This document shows, piece after piece, positions 25,151 to 34,246 of a DNA stretch of 64,000 bases. The notes under the pieces were generated by a model. That model was not told the origin of the DNA, searched no databases, and saw nothing but the letters and a program-made list of their open reading frames with translations. The position numbers and the translations under genes were made by a program. Source of the DNA: Streptomyces sp. NBC_01255 (GTDB lineage Bacteria; Actinomycetota; Actinomycetes; Streptomycetales; Streptomycetaceae). The DNA lies in NCBI RefSeq assembly GCF_036226445.1, contig NZ_CP108474.1, positions 5,332,001 through 5,396,000 of the forward strand, in the 5' to 3' direction. Positions within the stretch are counted from its first letter, which is position 1. Each line of letters opens with the position of its first letter.

Positions 25151-26515
25151 TCAGCTCTTCGCGGCGGCCCGGTACGCCTTCGCCGCGTCCGCCTCCAGGC
25201 GAGCCTGGGCCCCGGCGACGTCCTTCGGGTTCTTCAGGAAGTCCTGGAGCGCCTTCCACTCGCCCTTGCCCGGAGTCCCGCCGAACGACTGCGGCATCTG
25301 GTCCGACATGTCGAAGCGGAAGTCGTCGCCGGCGCCGATGAGGGCCTTGGCGATCTCGCGCTGGACGTCGTTCGGATACGCGGCCGGGTCCAGGTTCTTG
25401 TTGGGGGAGAGGAAGCCGCCCTCGGCCGCCCAGATCCTCGCCGCGTCAGGGGAGGCCAGGAAGGCGAGCAGCGCCTGCGCGCCCTTGGTGTCCTTCAGCG
25501 CCACGGCCGCGTCGCCGGCCGTCACGACGGGAGCGATGCCGTCGCCGACCGTCGGGAACGGGAAGGCCTTCGCGTCCGTACCGATCTTCGCCTTCGTCTG
25601 GGCGATGTTGACGGCCGCGAAGTCGCCCTCGAAGACCATCGCCCCCTTGGGCTGGTCGCCGCCCGTGAAGGTCTGGGTGACGGAGACCGGGTACTCGGTC
25701 TGGAGCGCGCCGCTCGTCCCGCCCGCGAGCAGCGCCGGCTTCCCGAACAGCTCGGCGAGCGTGGTGAGGGCCGCGGCGACGGACGGGTCGGTCCACTTGA
25801 TCTCGTGCTTCGCCAGCTGGTCGTACTTGGCCGGGCCCGCCTGGGACAGGTAGACGTTCTCGAACCAGTCGGTGAGGGTCCAGCCGTCCGCGCCGCCGAC
25901 CGAGACCGGGGTGACGCCGGAGGCCGAGATGGTCTCGGCGGTGGTGAGGAACTCCTTCCAGGTCTTCGGCTCGGTCGCGCCCGCGTTCTCGAAGACCGCG
26001 GTGTTGTACCAGACCAGGGACTTGTTGGCGGCCTTGAAGTAGACCCCGTACTGGGTGCCGTCGACCGCGCCGAGCTTCTGCCAGCCGGGCGAGTAGTTCG
26101 CGGCGAGCTGGGCCTCGGCCTCGGGGCCGACCGGCTTCAGCCACTTCTGGGCGGCGGCCTGCTGGATCGCGCCGACCTGCGGGAGCATCGCCACGTCGGG
26201 CGGCGAGCCGCCGGCGATCTTCGTCCCGAGGAAGTTCACGATCGGGTCCTGGGCGGGCACGAACGTGACGGTCGCGCCGGTGCGCTTCTCGAACTCCTTG
26301 AGGACCTTGGTGAAGTTCTCCTGCTCGGGGCCCGTCCAGACGGCGGCGACCTCGATCTTCTCGCCCTTGAGGGAGGTGCCGGTCGTGGCGTCGCCCGGGC
26401 CCGGGCGGGCCTCGCCGTCGCCGCCCCCGCCGCAGGCCGCGAGGACCAGTGCGGTGAGCGCCGTGAGCGCCGTGGTGGTCACTGCGGCCTTGCGTGGACG
26501 AAGAGTTGTCCGCAT
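25151..26515 (-). CDS. Sugar ABC transporter substrate-binding lipoprotein
   Basis: A 454-residue solute-binding protein of the MalE/UgpB-like family. The signal peptide has basic n-region MRTTLRPRK, a hydrophobic stretch and lipobox LAAC followed by a Gly-rich linker, so it is membrane-anchored outside. Family features include GSPPDVAMLPQVGAIQQAA, an NTAVFENAGATEPKTWKEF stretch and GKGAMVFEGDF-like text (QPKGAMVFEGDFAAVN). The ligand is probably a sugar oligomer and cannot be specified. It is first in a three-gene operon with two permeases and no ATPase. Confidence 0.92.
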   Translation of the reverse strand: MRTTLRPRKAAVTTTALTALTALVLAACGGGGDGEARPGPGDATTGTSLKGEKIEVAAVWTGPEQENFTKVLKEFEKRTGATVTFVPAQDPIVNFLGTKIAGGSPPDVAMLPQVGAIQQAAAQKWLKPVGPEAEAQLAANYSPGWQKLGAVDGTQYGVYFKAANKSLVWYNTAVFENAGATEPKTWKEFLTTAETISASGVTPVSVGGADGWTLTDWFENVYLSQAGPAKYDQLAKHEIKWTDPSVAAALTTLAELFGKPALLAGGTSGALQTEYPVSVTQTFTGGDQPKGAMVFEGDFAAVNIAQTKAKIGTDAKAFPFPTVGDGIAPVVTAGDAAVALKDTKGAQALLAFLASPDAARIWAAEGGFLSPNKNLDPAAYPNDVQREIAKALIGAGDDFRFDMSDQMPQSFGGTPGKGEWKALQDFLKNPKDVAGAQARLEADAAKAYRAAAKS

Positions 26516-26639
26516 CGCTGCCCCGTCTCTCCCGTGCGCGTCGCTGTCCCGTGCCGACAGGTCTACGCCGGATGCCGGAGCCCCCGCAATACCGCCTTCC
26601 GTGTCAAGTGGGGGATCGTGATGCCCTCGTGACGTGCCG

Positions 26640-29600
26640 TCAGGCGCGGGTGGCGGGCGCGAGCGGCGGTATCGGCGTCGCCTCGACCGAACGGGCCGCC
26701 CGGTCCAGGGCGCTCGCGAGGAGGGCCAGATCCGTCGGGCCGTTGCCCAGCTCGCGGACCGGGCGGCGGGTGGGCGGGTCGCCCATCCGCTCCCACTCCA
26801 GCGGGACGACCACCGGGCGGAGCGTCGCCGTCCGCGGGATGCGGCCGGTGACGCGGCCCGCCTGGAACGGGGTCACGCGGCCGTCCGGATGGCCGAGCCT
26901 GCCCCGTCCGGCCGCCGGTACGTCCGGGCCCGCGGCCACCGGGGGCGGATCGAGCACGATCCGCAGCCGGGCCCCGTGGGCCAGCTCCGTGTCGGCGGTA
27001 CGGTCCGGGCGGGCCGAGGTCGCGACGAGGTGCACCCCGAGCCGCTCGCCGTGCCGGGCGACGGCCTCCAGGGCCCGTACGACGGACCCGGCGGCCGGCC
27101 GGCCGGAGGCTCCGAGCGCGGGGGCGACCAGGGCGTCGAAGTCGTCGACGAGGACGACGAGCCGCGGCAGCGGCCCGGCACCCGCCGCCCGGGCGGACGC
27201 GGACTCCCCGACGGCGGGCCGCGGAATCCGCCCGCCGGCCTGGTCGCTCACTCCGGGCTGCTCGCTCGCGGGGTGCGGTACGCGGCCGCTCGGGTGGTCG
27301 GCGAGGTCGCCGTCGCCCGTGCGGAGGGTGCGGCTGCTCGGGCGGTCGTCCAGGGACCCGCCCTCGCGGCGGGGGAGCCGCCCGCTGGGCGTGTCGGCGA
27401 GGAAGGCGTCCCCGCCCGCGGACCGCGCCCCACCGTCACGCGCCACCCGCCCGCTGGAACGGCCGTTCAGGTCGTCGGCGCCGGGGTACGGGACCCGCCC
27501 GCTGGAGCGCCCGCCCAGGTCGTCGGCACCGAGGTGTTGTACGCGGCCGCTCGGGCGGTCGCCGAGGTCGCCGGAGCCCGTGCGGGGCACGCGCCCGCTG
27601 GAGCGCCCGCCCAGGTCGTCCGCGCCGGGGTACGGGACGCGGCCGCTGGAGCCGTCGTGGAGGCTGCCGTCACCCGTGCGGAGGGTGCGGCCGCCGGTGC
27701 GGCCGTTCAGGTCGTCCGAGGCCGAGTACGTGATCCTGCCGCTCGGGCGGCCGCCGAGGTCGCCCTCGGGTGTGCGGGCGCCGCGCGTGCTCGGGAGGGA
27801 GCCGATCGTGCCGTCGCCCGTGCGCAGGGTGCGGCCGCTCGGGCGGTCCGTCAGATCGCCCGGGTCGGACACGCGGACGGTCGCGCGGGCGCCCTGCGGT
27901 ACGGATTCCGCCGCGCTCGGGGAACGCTGGCCGATCAGCCGGTCGGCGTTGGCGGCGGGCGCGGCACGGGACCCGCGCCGGTCGGCGAAGTGGCCGTCGC
28001 CCAGGAGCTCCGCGCGGCGCTTCAGCTCGGCGCCGAGCGCCTGCGCGAACTCCCGCATCCGTACCGGGTCGGAGGCGACGAGGTGCTCGGTGACGTGCGG
28101 CAGCTCCGTACAGACCGCGAGGCCCTCGCCGCGGTCGCCGCCCGCTCCGTCCACGAGGAGCAGGCCAAGCCGGTCCGGGCGGCCGCCGGCCGCGAGGGAC
28201 GCGGCGATCGAGCGGAGCAGCTCCGTGCGGCCGCTGCCCGCGGGGCCCTCGATCAGCAGGTGCGGGCCCTCCTGGGTGAGGTCCACCGACAGCGGGCCGC
28301 GCGGGCCCGCGCCGAGCACGGCCGTCCCGTCCCCGGCGGAGGCCCAGCGGGCCAGCAGGGAGGCGGGGGTCGCCCGGGCGAGGCCGAGCTCGTCGAGCAG
28401 GCGCGCCGACGGGGGCAGCGTGGCGGCCCGGCCGTGCGGCGCCGCCGCCGTCTCCGTACGCAGCGGGGCGAGGGCCCGGCCGAACCGGTCGGCCCAGGCG
28501 ACGGAGACCGCGTCGACCACGCCGACCGTGCCGTGGCCCGCGACCCGGCCGCCGGAGGTGCGGACCAGCCGCAGCGCCGTCGCCACGTCGCCGCTCAGGA
28601 GCGCGGCGGCCCCGCACTCGCGGAAGGCGAGGGACGCGGCGCAGGCGGCCTCGTAGGTGGCGGCCACCGGCGATTCCGGGGTGGCCGAAGGTGCCTCGGC
28701 GAGGCACAGGAGGTGGATGCCCGCCGCCGCTCCGGCGCCCGCGAGCCGCGCGACCGTCTCGCGCAGCGCGGCGGAACCGGGGTCGCCGTCGACGATCACG
28801 ACCGTCGCCGTCCCGGCGTGGCGCGCGGCGGCCTCGGCGACGGACGCGCGGTCGGCGCTGGGCCAGCCGGGCCCGAGGGGACCGTCGTCGAGCCGCCGGG
28901 TCAGCTCGGTCGTCCGGGCCTGGGCCTGCTCGCGGTCGTACGCCAGGAGCAGGCGGCAGTCCTGGCCGTGGGCCGGGCGGGCGTGCGGGAGCCAGCCGAG
29001 CCAGCCCCAGGCGCGGCGCCGCTCCTCAAGGGAGCGGTTCCGGTCGGCGCTGATCAGCACGATCTCCAGATCGGCGGGGGAGTGCAGGGCGGCGAGCTGG
29101 GCCACGACCGAGCGGGCGAGCCCGGCGAGCCGGTCGGCGGGGCCGGCGAGACCGAGCGAACCGGCCTCGCGCAGTCCGACGGTGACGGGCACTCCGGAGA
29201 GCTCGGCGCGGTCGGTCGTGCCGAGCCGGACCACGAGGGACTCGGCGTGGTCCTGGGCCCGCTCCCAGAGGCGGGGGCCGGGGCCGAGGGCGGTGAGCAG
29301 GACGGTGGCCGGGTCGGGCCAGGTGTCGGCCACGGCGCCGGGGCCGGTGGCCGTGCCCCGCCCGCCGGGGCCCGGACGGGCACCGCTCAGGGCGCCGGCG
29401 GGCGTGCCCGCGTGGGTGTCCGGGGCGGACCCGGAGCCGGTGTCCTGGGCCGGGAGGTCCTCGCGGCCGCCCGCGAGGCGCCGGGCCCACGCGCCGAGCC
29501 CACGCTTCCCGCCGGGACGGCCGGGCGCCGGGGCCGGTTCCGTGCCCTGGCGGCGGGACTGCCGGGTCCTGCTGTGGGCCTCGCCGCCGGTGTGGTCGTG

Positions 29601-30560
29601 GGGGCCCCGGGGCTCCTCCGCGCGCGTGTGGCCGGCGGAGCCGGGGCGGTCGCCGTAGGGCTCGGCGGCGTACGGATCCGCGTGCGGACGCGCGTACGGA
29701 TCGACGTACACGTCGTCGTGCCGGGTGTCCTGGGAGGCGTGGTGAGAGGTGTCGTGCGCGCCACCGCGCGCGCCCCCGTGCGTGCTGTCGTCGGCCGCGT
29801 GTCCCGAGGATGCGTGTCCCGAGGCCGGGTGTCCCGAGGACGCGTCGGGACCGGCGGGCGCCTGCGTCGCGGCCGGCCCGGCCGTCCCGCCCGCGACCCG
29901 CAGGTGGCCCTCGCCGTCGGGGGTCGTCGCCACCGTCTCCGTACCGCCGGGTTCGTCGCCGGGGCCGGTCAGCCGGAGGGCGGACTCGCCGAGGCGCAGC
30001 AGGGAGCCGGGGAGGAGCCGGACAGGGCGGTCGCCGACCGGCACGCCGTCGAGCGTCGTGCCGTTCGTCGAGCCCAGGTCGGAGACGGTGACGCGGCCGT
30101 CGGCGCCGACGGTCACCGTGCAGTGCGCGCGCGAGACGTCCGGGTCGTCGAGCGGTACGTCGGCGTCGACGGAACGGCCGATTCTGATCGCTCCGCCGTG
30201 CAGCAGGTGCACCCCGCCCGCGTCCGGTCCGGCCACCACGTGCAGCCGGGCGGAGGCGGCCTCGCCGACCCGGTCGTCGGGGCCGGGGACCTGGAGCGAG
30301 AGGACGGCGCCGTCGACGAGCGGAGGCTCGCCGAGCACACAGCGCCTGCTGTCGAGCCGGTCCCCGCCCGCGTAGAGCACGGTCGTGCCCGAGGCGGAGG
30401 TGTCGGGGCCGGTGACGGCGGCGGCCAGACCGGAGGCGACGGCGGCGAGCGCCGTCCCGGCGGGGGCCGTGACGAGGACGTCACAGGCGCGCCCGGAGCC
30501 GTGGCCGCCGTGGCTGCCATGGCCGGAGTGCGGCGCGAGGACGGTCAGCCGGATCTGCAT
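26640..30560 (-). CDS. FHA domain and FtsK/SpoIIIE-like ATPase protein with internal tandem repeats
   Basis: A 1306-residue protein. An N-terminal ubiquitin-like or small beta region (about 1-90) is followed by a classical FHA domain at about 123-190 (IRIGRSVDADVPL, DVSRAHCTV, DLGSTNGTTLDG) that would bind phosphothreonine. Residues about 220-370 are His/Gly/Asp-rich and disordered. The FtsK-like part runs from about 390 with a P-loop near 771 reading GPAGSGRTE, where the usual Lys is Arg. A 16-residue repeat array follows at about 908-1119. The Walker B strand LPRLVVLVDDFDAL is near 1136. It is divergent from pkaA, so it may read the phosphorylation output of PkaA/PkaB (inference). ATPase competence is uncertain. 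Confidence 0.85.
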   Translation of the reverse strand: MQIRLTVLAPHSGHGSHGGHGSGRACDVLVTAPAGTALAAVASGLAAAVTGPDTSASGTTVLYAGGDRLDSRRCVLGEPPLVDGAVLSLQVPGPDDRVGEAASARLHVVAGPDAGGVHLLHGGAIRIGRSVDADVPLDDPDVSRAHCTVTVGADGRVTVSDLGSTNGTTLDGVPVGDRPVRLLPGSLLRLGESALRLTGPGDEPGGTETVATTPDGEGHLRVAGGTAGPAATQAPAGPDASSGHPASGHASSGHAADDSTHGGARGGAHDTSHHASQDTRHDDVYVDPYARPHADPYAAEPYGDRPGSAGHTRAEEPRGPHDHTGGEAHSRTRQSRRQGTEPAPAPGRPGGKRGLGAWARRLAGGREDLPAQDTGSGSAPDTHAGTPAGALSGARPGPGGRGTATGPGAVADTWPDPATVLLTALGPGPRLWERAQDHAESLVVRLGTTDRAELSGVPVTVGLREAGSLGLAGPADRLAGLARSVVAQLAALHSPADLEIVLISADRNRSLEERRRAWGWLGWLPHARPAHGQDCRLLLAYDREQAQARTTELTRRLDDGPLGPGWPSADRASVAEAAARHAGTATVVIVDGDPGSAALRETVARLAGAGAAAGIHLLCLAEAPSATPESPVAATYEAACAASLAFRECGAAALLSGDVATALRLVRTSGGRVAGHGTVGVVDAVSVAWADRFGRALAPLRTETAAAPHGRAATLPPSARLLDELGLARATPASLLARWASAGDGTAVLGAGPRGPLSVDLTQEGPHLLIEGPAGSGRTELLRSIAASLAAGGRPDRLGLLLVDGAGGDRGEGLAVCTELPHVTEHLVASDPVRMREFAQALGAELKRRAELLGDGHFADRRGSRAAPAANADRLIGQRSPSAAESVPQGARATVRVSDPGDLTDRPSGRTLRTGDGTIGSLPSTRGARTPEGDLGGRPSGRITYSASDDLNGRTGGRTLRTGDGSLHDGSSGRVPYPGADDLGGRSSGRVPRTGSGDLGDRPSGRVQHLGADDLGGRSSGRVPYPGADDLNGRSSGRVARDGGARSAGGDAFLADTPSGRLPRREGGSLDDRPSSRTLRTGDGDLADHPSGRVPHPASEQPGVSDQAGGRIPRPAVGESASARAAGAGPLPRLVVLVDDFDALVAPALGASGRPAAGSVVRALEAVARHGERLGVHLVATSARPDRTADTELAHGARLRIVLDPPPVAAGPDVPAAGRGRLGHPDGRVTPFQAGRVTGRIPRTATLRPVVVPLEWERMGDPPTRRPVRELGNGPTDLALLASALDRAARSVEATPIPPLAPATRA
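27204..27839 (-). repeat. 48-bp/16-residue tandem repeat array in FHA-FtsK gene
   Basis: About twelve units of the pattern SGRVPYPGADDLGGRS, with variants such as SGRTLRTGDGDLADHP and SGRVQHLGADDLGGRS, covering residues about 908-1119. Some units are longer (units 1, 8 and 11). DNA-level similarity between units is high in 27450-27660, suggesting expansion by slippage or recombination. Confidence 0.85.
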
Positions 30561-31007
30561 CGCCGTCAGCGGTCCCTTCTGCGCGAGATGCCCGGCAGGG
30601 GAACCGCCCTGTGACTCCCCCCACCCGGCACGGACGCGTCGTCCGGTACAGGTCGGCACGGCGCGGGGGGCTCCCGACCCCACCGATGCGACGTGCTGTA
30701 GGCATCCTCGCACCTGCCACCGACAACCCGCCCCCGGGTCGGCCACAAGTGATCTTGAATGGTCGGCTGTGGTCCTAAAAATGCCTGGTTGGGCATGCCT
30801 TCGGAGCATGCCTGGCAACCGCCGCGGTCCGCGGAGCGTCTTCTTCCGGACAAGTTCGGTGCACGATCCGGCTGTGGACGACCGGCCTGTGACCCGTTCG
30901 GCGGCACTAAAGTGGGTCGGACACCCGGACGGGTCACAACAGAGGACAGGGACCCCGGGGACCACACGAGACCACCCCAGGACCACGATCAGCAGGGAGC
31001 GCGTGAC
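30561..31007. promoter_or_regulatory. 447-bp divergent region between FHA-FtsK gene and pkaA
   Basis: The region contains an inverted repeat GGCATGC/GCATGCC (30792-30812, 7-nt spacer) with further symmetric flanks TGCC...GGCA, and a -10-like TAAAGT (30908-30913) that could serve pkaA, leaving about 85-90 nt of leader. No convincing ORF was found in it. Confidence 0.4.
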
Positions 31008-32783
31008 GTGCGGCCTATCGGCAGCAAGTACCTGCTCGAGGAGCCGCTCGGACGCGGCGCCACGGGCACCGTCTGGCGAGCCCGCCAGCGGGAGACGGCG
31101 GGCGCCGAGGCGGCCGTGCCCGGCCAGCCCGGCGAGACCGTCGCGATCAAGGTCCTCAAGGAGGAGCTGGCCAACGACGCGGACATCGTGATGCGCTTCC
31201 TGCGCGAGCGGTCCGTGCTCCTCCGGCTCACCCACCCGAACATCGTGCGGACCCGCGACCTGGTCGTCGAGGGCGACGTCCTCGCCCTCGTCATGGACCT
31301 CGTCGAGGGCCCCGACCTCCACCGGTACATCAGGGAGAGCGGACCGCTCACCCCGGTCGCCGCCTCCCTCCTGACGGCCCAGATCGCCGACGCGCTCGCC
31401 GCCAGTCACGCCGACGGCGTCGTCCACCGCGACCTCAAGCCGGCCAACGTCCTGCTCGCCGAGCAGGGCGGCCAGATGCACCCGATGCTCACCGACTTCG
31501 GCATCGCGCGCCTCGCGGACTCCCCGGGCCTGACCCGGACGCACGAGTTCGTCGGCACGCCCGCGTACGTGGCGCCCGAGTCCGCCGAGGGGCGCCCGCA
31601 GACCTCCGCCGTCGACATCTACGGCGCGGGCATCCTGCTCTACGAGCTCGTCACCGGCCGGCCCCCGTTCGCGGGCGGCACCGCCCTGGAGGTCCTCCAC
31701 CGGCACCTCAGCGAGGAGCCGCGCCGCCCCTCTACCGTGCCCGGCCCGCTGTGGACGGTCATAGAGCGCTGCCTCAGCAAGGACCCCGACCGCCGCCCGA
31801 GCGCCGAGAACCTGGCCCGCGGCCTGCGCGCCGTCGCCGCCGGCATCGGCGTCCACGCCACGCCCGCCCAGATCGAGGCGGCGGACGGCGTCGGGGCGCT
31901 CCTCGCCCCGGACCCGGCGCCCGCGCCCGTCCCGGAGACCCCGGGGGCCGCCGACGCCACCCAGGTGCTGCCCAGCGGCGCCGGGAACCCGTTGCAGTAC
32001 GACCCCGCCGCCGCGACCAGCGTGATGCCGACCAGCGGCCCGGCGGGCGTCGCCGACCCGACGGCCGTCATGCCCCCCGTACCGGCCCAGCCGCCGCAGT
32101 CCGAGGACCCGCACCCCTGGCAGAACCAGCTGCGCGCGGCCCGCGACCGCAACGAGCAGACGCAGGTGCAGTACCTCGACCCGAGCGAGGACCCGCTGCG
32201 CCGCCGCCCGCAGCGCCCGCAGCAGCAGGGCCAGCCCGGCCAGTACGGGCAGCAGGGCCAGCAGGGCCAGCCCGGCCAGTACGGGCAGCAGGGCCAGCAG
32301 GGCCAGCCCGGCCAGTACGGGCAGCAGGGTCAGTACGGGCAGCAGGGGCCGCCGCAGCACCAGCAGCAGCGCCCGGCGCCGCCGCAGCAGTACCAGCAGC
32401 AGCACCAGCCGCAGCAGTACGCGCCCCCGCCGCCCCCGCAGCAGTACGCGCAGCCGCAGCAGCCGCCCCAGCAGCAGTACACGCCCCCGCAGCCGCCGCC
32501 CCAGGCGCCCGCGCCGCGCGAGCCGCGCCCGCCGCGTCAGCGCAGCGCCAACCCGATGCGGATCCCCGGCCTCGGCTGCCTCAAGGGCTGCCTGTTCACG
32601 ATCGTGCTGTTCGTGGTCGCGGGCTGGCTCATCTGGGAGCTGACCCCGCTCCAGGGCTGGATCGCCGAGGGCAAGGGCTACTGGGAGGCCATCGGAGACG
32701 GCATCTCGACGGTCACGGACTGGATCTCCACGATCGGCGAGGCCACCGGCTCCGGGGGTACTACCGGCGGTACGGGGCAGTAA
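31008..32783 (+). CDS. pkaA: Serine/threonine protein kinase PkaA (membrane-anchored)
   Basis: A Hanks-type kinase of 591 residues. The kinase domain (about 1-280) has the Gly loop LGRGATGTVW, catalytic Lys in VAIKVLK, HRDLKPANVLL, DFGIARL and VAPESAEG, with activation-loop Thr residues. A long Pro/Gln-rich linker (about 290-520) carries a 12-residue tandem repeat. One transmembrane helix lies at about 535-555 (LFTIVLFVVAGWLIW), with a short outside tail ending in Gly/Thr. GTG 31008 begins VRPIGSKYLLEEPLG, the usual kinase start. The second kinase follows 107 bp later. Gene name from the matching Streptomyces pair beside prfB. Confidence 0.92.
   Translation: MRPIGSKYLLEEPLGRGATGTVWRARQRETAGAEAAVPGQPGETVAIKVLKEELANDADIVMRFLRERSVLLRLTHPNIVRTRDLVVEGDVLALVMDLVEGPDLHRYIRESGPLTPVAASLLTAQIADALAASHADGVVHRDLKPANVLLAEQGGQMHPMLTDFGIARLADSPGLTRTHEFVGTPAYVAPESAEGRPQTSAVDIYGAGILLYELVTGRPPFAGGTALEVLHRHLSEEPRRPSTVPGPLWTVIERCLSKDPDRRPSAENLARGLRAVAAGIGVHATPAQIEAADGVGALLAPDPAPAPVPETPGAADATQVLPSGAGNPLQYDPAAATSVMPTSGPAGVADPTAVMPPVPAQPPQSEDPHPWQNQLRAARDRNEQTQVQYLDPSEDPLRRRPQRPQQQGQPGQYGQQGQQGQPGQYGQQGQQGQPGQYGQQGQYGQQGPPQHQQQRPAPPQQYQQQHQPQQYAPPPPPQQYAQPQQPPQQQYTPPQPPPQAPAPREPRPPRQRSANPMRIPGLGCLKGCLFTIVLFVVAGWLIWELTPLQGWIAEGKGYWEAIGDGISTVTDWISTIGEATGSGGTTGGTGQ
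32229..32345 (+). repeat. 36-bp tandem repeat in pkaA linker
   Basis: Three copies of a 36-bp unit start at 32229, 32265 and 32301, encoding QPGQYGQQGQQG-type peptide, followed by a shorter copy. The array is in the Gln/Pro-rich juxtamembrane linker. Confidence 0.85.
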
Positions 32784-32890
32784 TACTGCCGATTTATCGA
32801 CTTCCGAGGGGTGATTTCCGTTCGGAAGTGACGACCGGCGGCTGCGGACGCGTAGCTTTGACGCGAACCGCAGCCGCTGAGGGAGCAGTC

Positions 32891-34141
32891 TTGGCACGGA
32901 ACATCGGCAGCCGCTACACCGCCCACCAGATCCTCGGGCGGGGCAGCGCCGGAACGGTGTGGCTCGGCGAGGGACCCGAAGGGCCCGTCGCCGTCAAACT
33001 GCTGCGCGAGGACCTGGCGTCCGACCAGGAACTCGTCGGCCGCTTCGTCCAGGAGCGCACCGCCCTGCTCGGCCTCGACCACCCCCGGGTGGTCAAGGTC
33101 CGCGACCTCGTCGTCGACGGCAACGACCTCGCCCTGGTCATGGACCTCGTGCGCGGCACCGACCTGCGCACCCGTCTGGACCGGGAGCGGCGGCTCGCCC
33201 CCGAGGCCGCCGTCGCGATCACCGCCGACGTCGCCGACGCCCTGGCCGCCGCGCACGCCGCCGGGGTCGTCCACCGGGACGTCAAGCCCGAGAACATCCT
33301 GCTCGACATGGAGGGCCCGCTCGGCCCCGCCGGCGCCCACCCCGCCCTCCTCACCGACTTCGGCGTCGCCAAGCTGATCGACACCCCGGGCCGCACCAAG
33401 GCCACCCGGATCATCGGCACCCCCGACTACCTCGCCCCCGAGATCGTCGAGGGCCTCCCGCCGCGCGCGGCCGTCGACATCTACGCCCTCGCGACCGTCC
33501 TGTACGAACTGCTCGCCGGCTTCACGCCCTTCGGCGGCGGACACCCCGGCGCCGTTCTGCGCCGCCACGTCACCGAGACCGTCGTCCCGCTCCCCGGCAT
33601 CCCCGAGGAGCTGTGGCAGCTGATCGTGCAGTGCCTGGCGAAGGCCCCGGCCTCCCGTCTGCGCGCCTCCGAGCTCGCCGCCCGCCTCAAGGACGTCCTG
33701 CCGCTCCTCAAGGGCATCCCGCCGCTGGACGTGGACGAACCCGACTCGGAACCGGCTTCGGCGTCCGCGTCGGAGCCGTACGAGGAGGACGCGTACGCCA
33801 CCGGTACGGCTGCCGGTGAGCCCGGTCCGCGCCGGGCCGCCGTCCCGCTCGTCCCCGGCGCCTCCGCCGACTCCAACCGGGACACCCACACCTCCATGCG
33901 GGTACCGGCCCCCGACGAGCTCTCCGGCGGCCCCCTCGGCACCGCCCGGGCCCCCCGCCCGGCGGGCGCCCGGCGCCCCGGCTCCGCCCGCCACAAGGCG
34001 GGCGTGGTCCGCAAGCGCCGGATCACCCTCGCCGTCGCGGCGGTCGTCGTCGCCGGAGCACTCGGCGCCGGCGGCTACCTGGCGGCCTCCGGGGACGGGG
34101 ACGCGCCGCCGCAGGACTCGAAGCAGTCCTCCCAGCCGTAA
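32891..34141 (+). CDS. pkaB: Serine/threonine protein kinase PkaB
   Basis: A Hanks-type kinase of 416 residues. TTG 32891 was chosen because GAGGGAG is 6-7 nt upstream and the protein then begins LARNIGSRYTAHQILG, parallel to PkaA. Motifs are LGRGSAGTVW, VAVKLLRE, HRDVKPENILL, DFGVAKL and LAPEIVEG. A Ser/Glu/Pro-rich linker at about 285-375 leads to a basic stretch and one transmembrane helix (ITLAVAAVVVAGALGAGGYL), with about 25 residues outside. The extracellular part is too short for a ligand domain. It is in tandem with pkaA and upstream of prfB. Confidence 0.92.
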   Translation: MARNIGSRYTAHQILGRGSAGTVWLGEGPEGPVAVKLLREDLASDQELVGRFVQERTALLGLDHPRVVKVRDLVVDGNDLALVMDLVRGTDLRTRLDRERRLAPEAAVAITADVADALAAAHAAGVVHRDVKPENILLDMEGPLGPAGAHPALLTDFGVAKLIDTPGRTKATRIIGTPDYLAPEIVEGLPPRAAVDIYALATVLYELLAGFTPFGGGHPGAVLRRHVTETVVPLPGIPEELWQLIVQCLAKAPASRLRASELAARLKDVLPLLKGIPPLDVDEPDSEPASASASEPYEEDAYATGTAAGEPGPRRAAVPLVPGASADSNRDTHTSMRVPAPDELSGGPLGTARAPRPAGARRPGSARHKAGVVRKRRITLAVAAVVVAGALGAGGYLAASGDGDAPPQDSKQSSQP

Positions 34142-34246
34142 GGGCGGCTCCCAGCCGTAAGGGCGGCCGCCCGGCCACAGGGGACAGCCGTACGGCCGTC
34201 ACGGCCAAAGGTTCGGCTCCTCGCCCGGAGCCGTTACGCTGGACGC

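Noticed and set aside
26516..26639. DasR-like site before the first sugar importer operon
   Set aside because: AGGTCTACGCC resembles only part of the consensus and lacks the second half-site.
26634..30614. Plus-strand ORF of 1326 codons opposite the FHA-FtsK gene
   Set aside because: It mirrors codon structure of the real gene in high-GC DNA; it is low-complexity Arg/Gly/Ala text without domains, while the minus strand has FHA and P-loop motifs.
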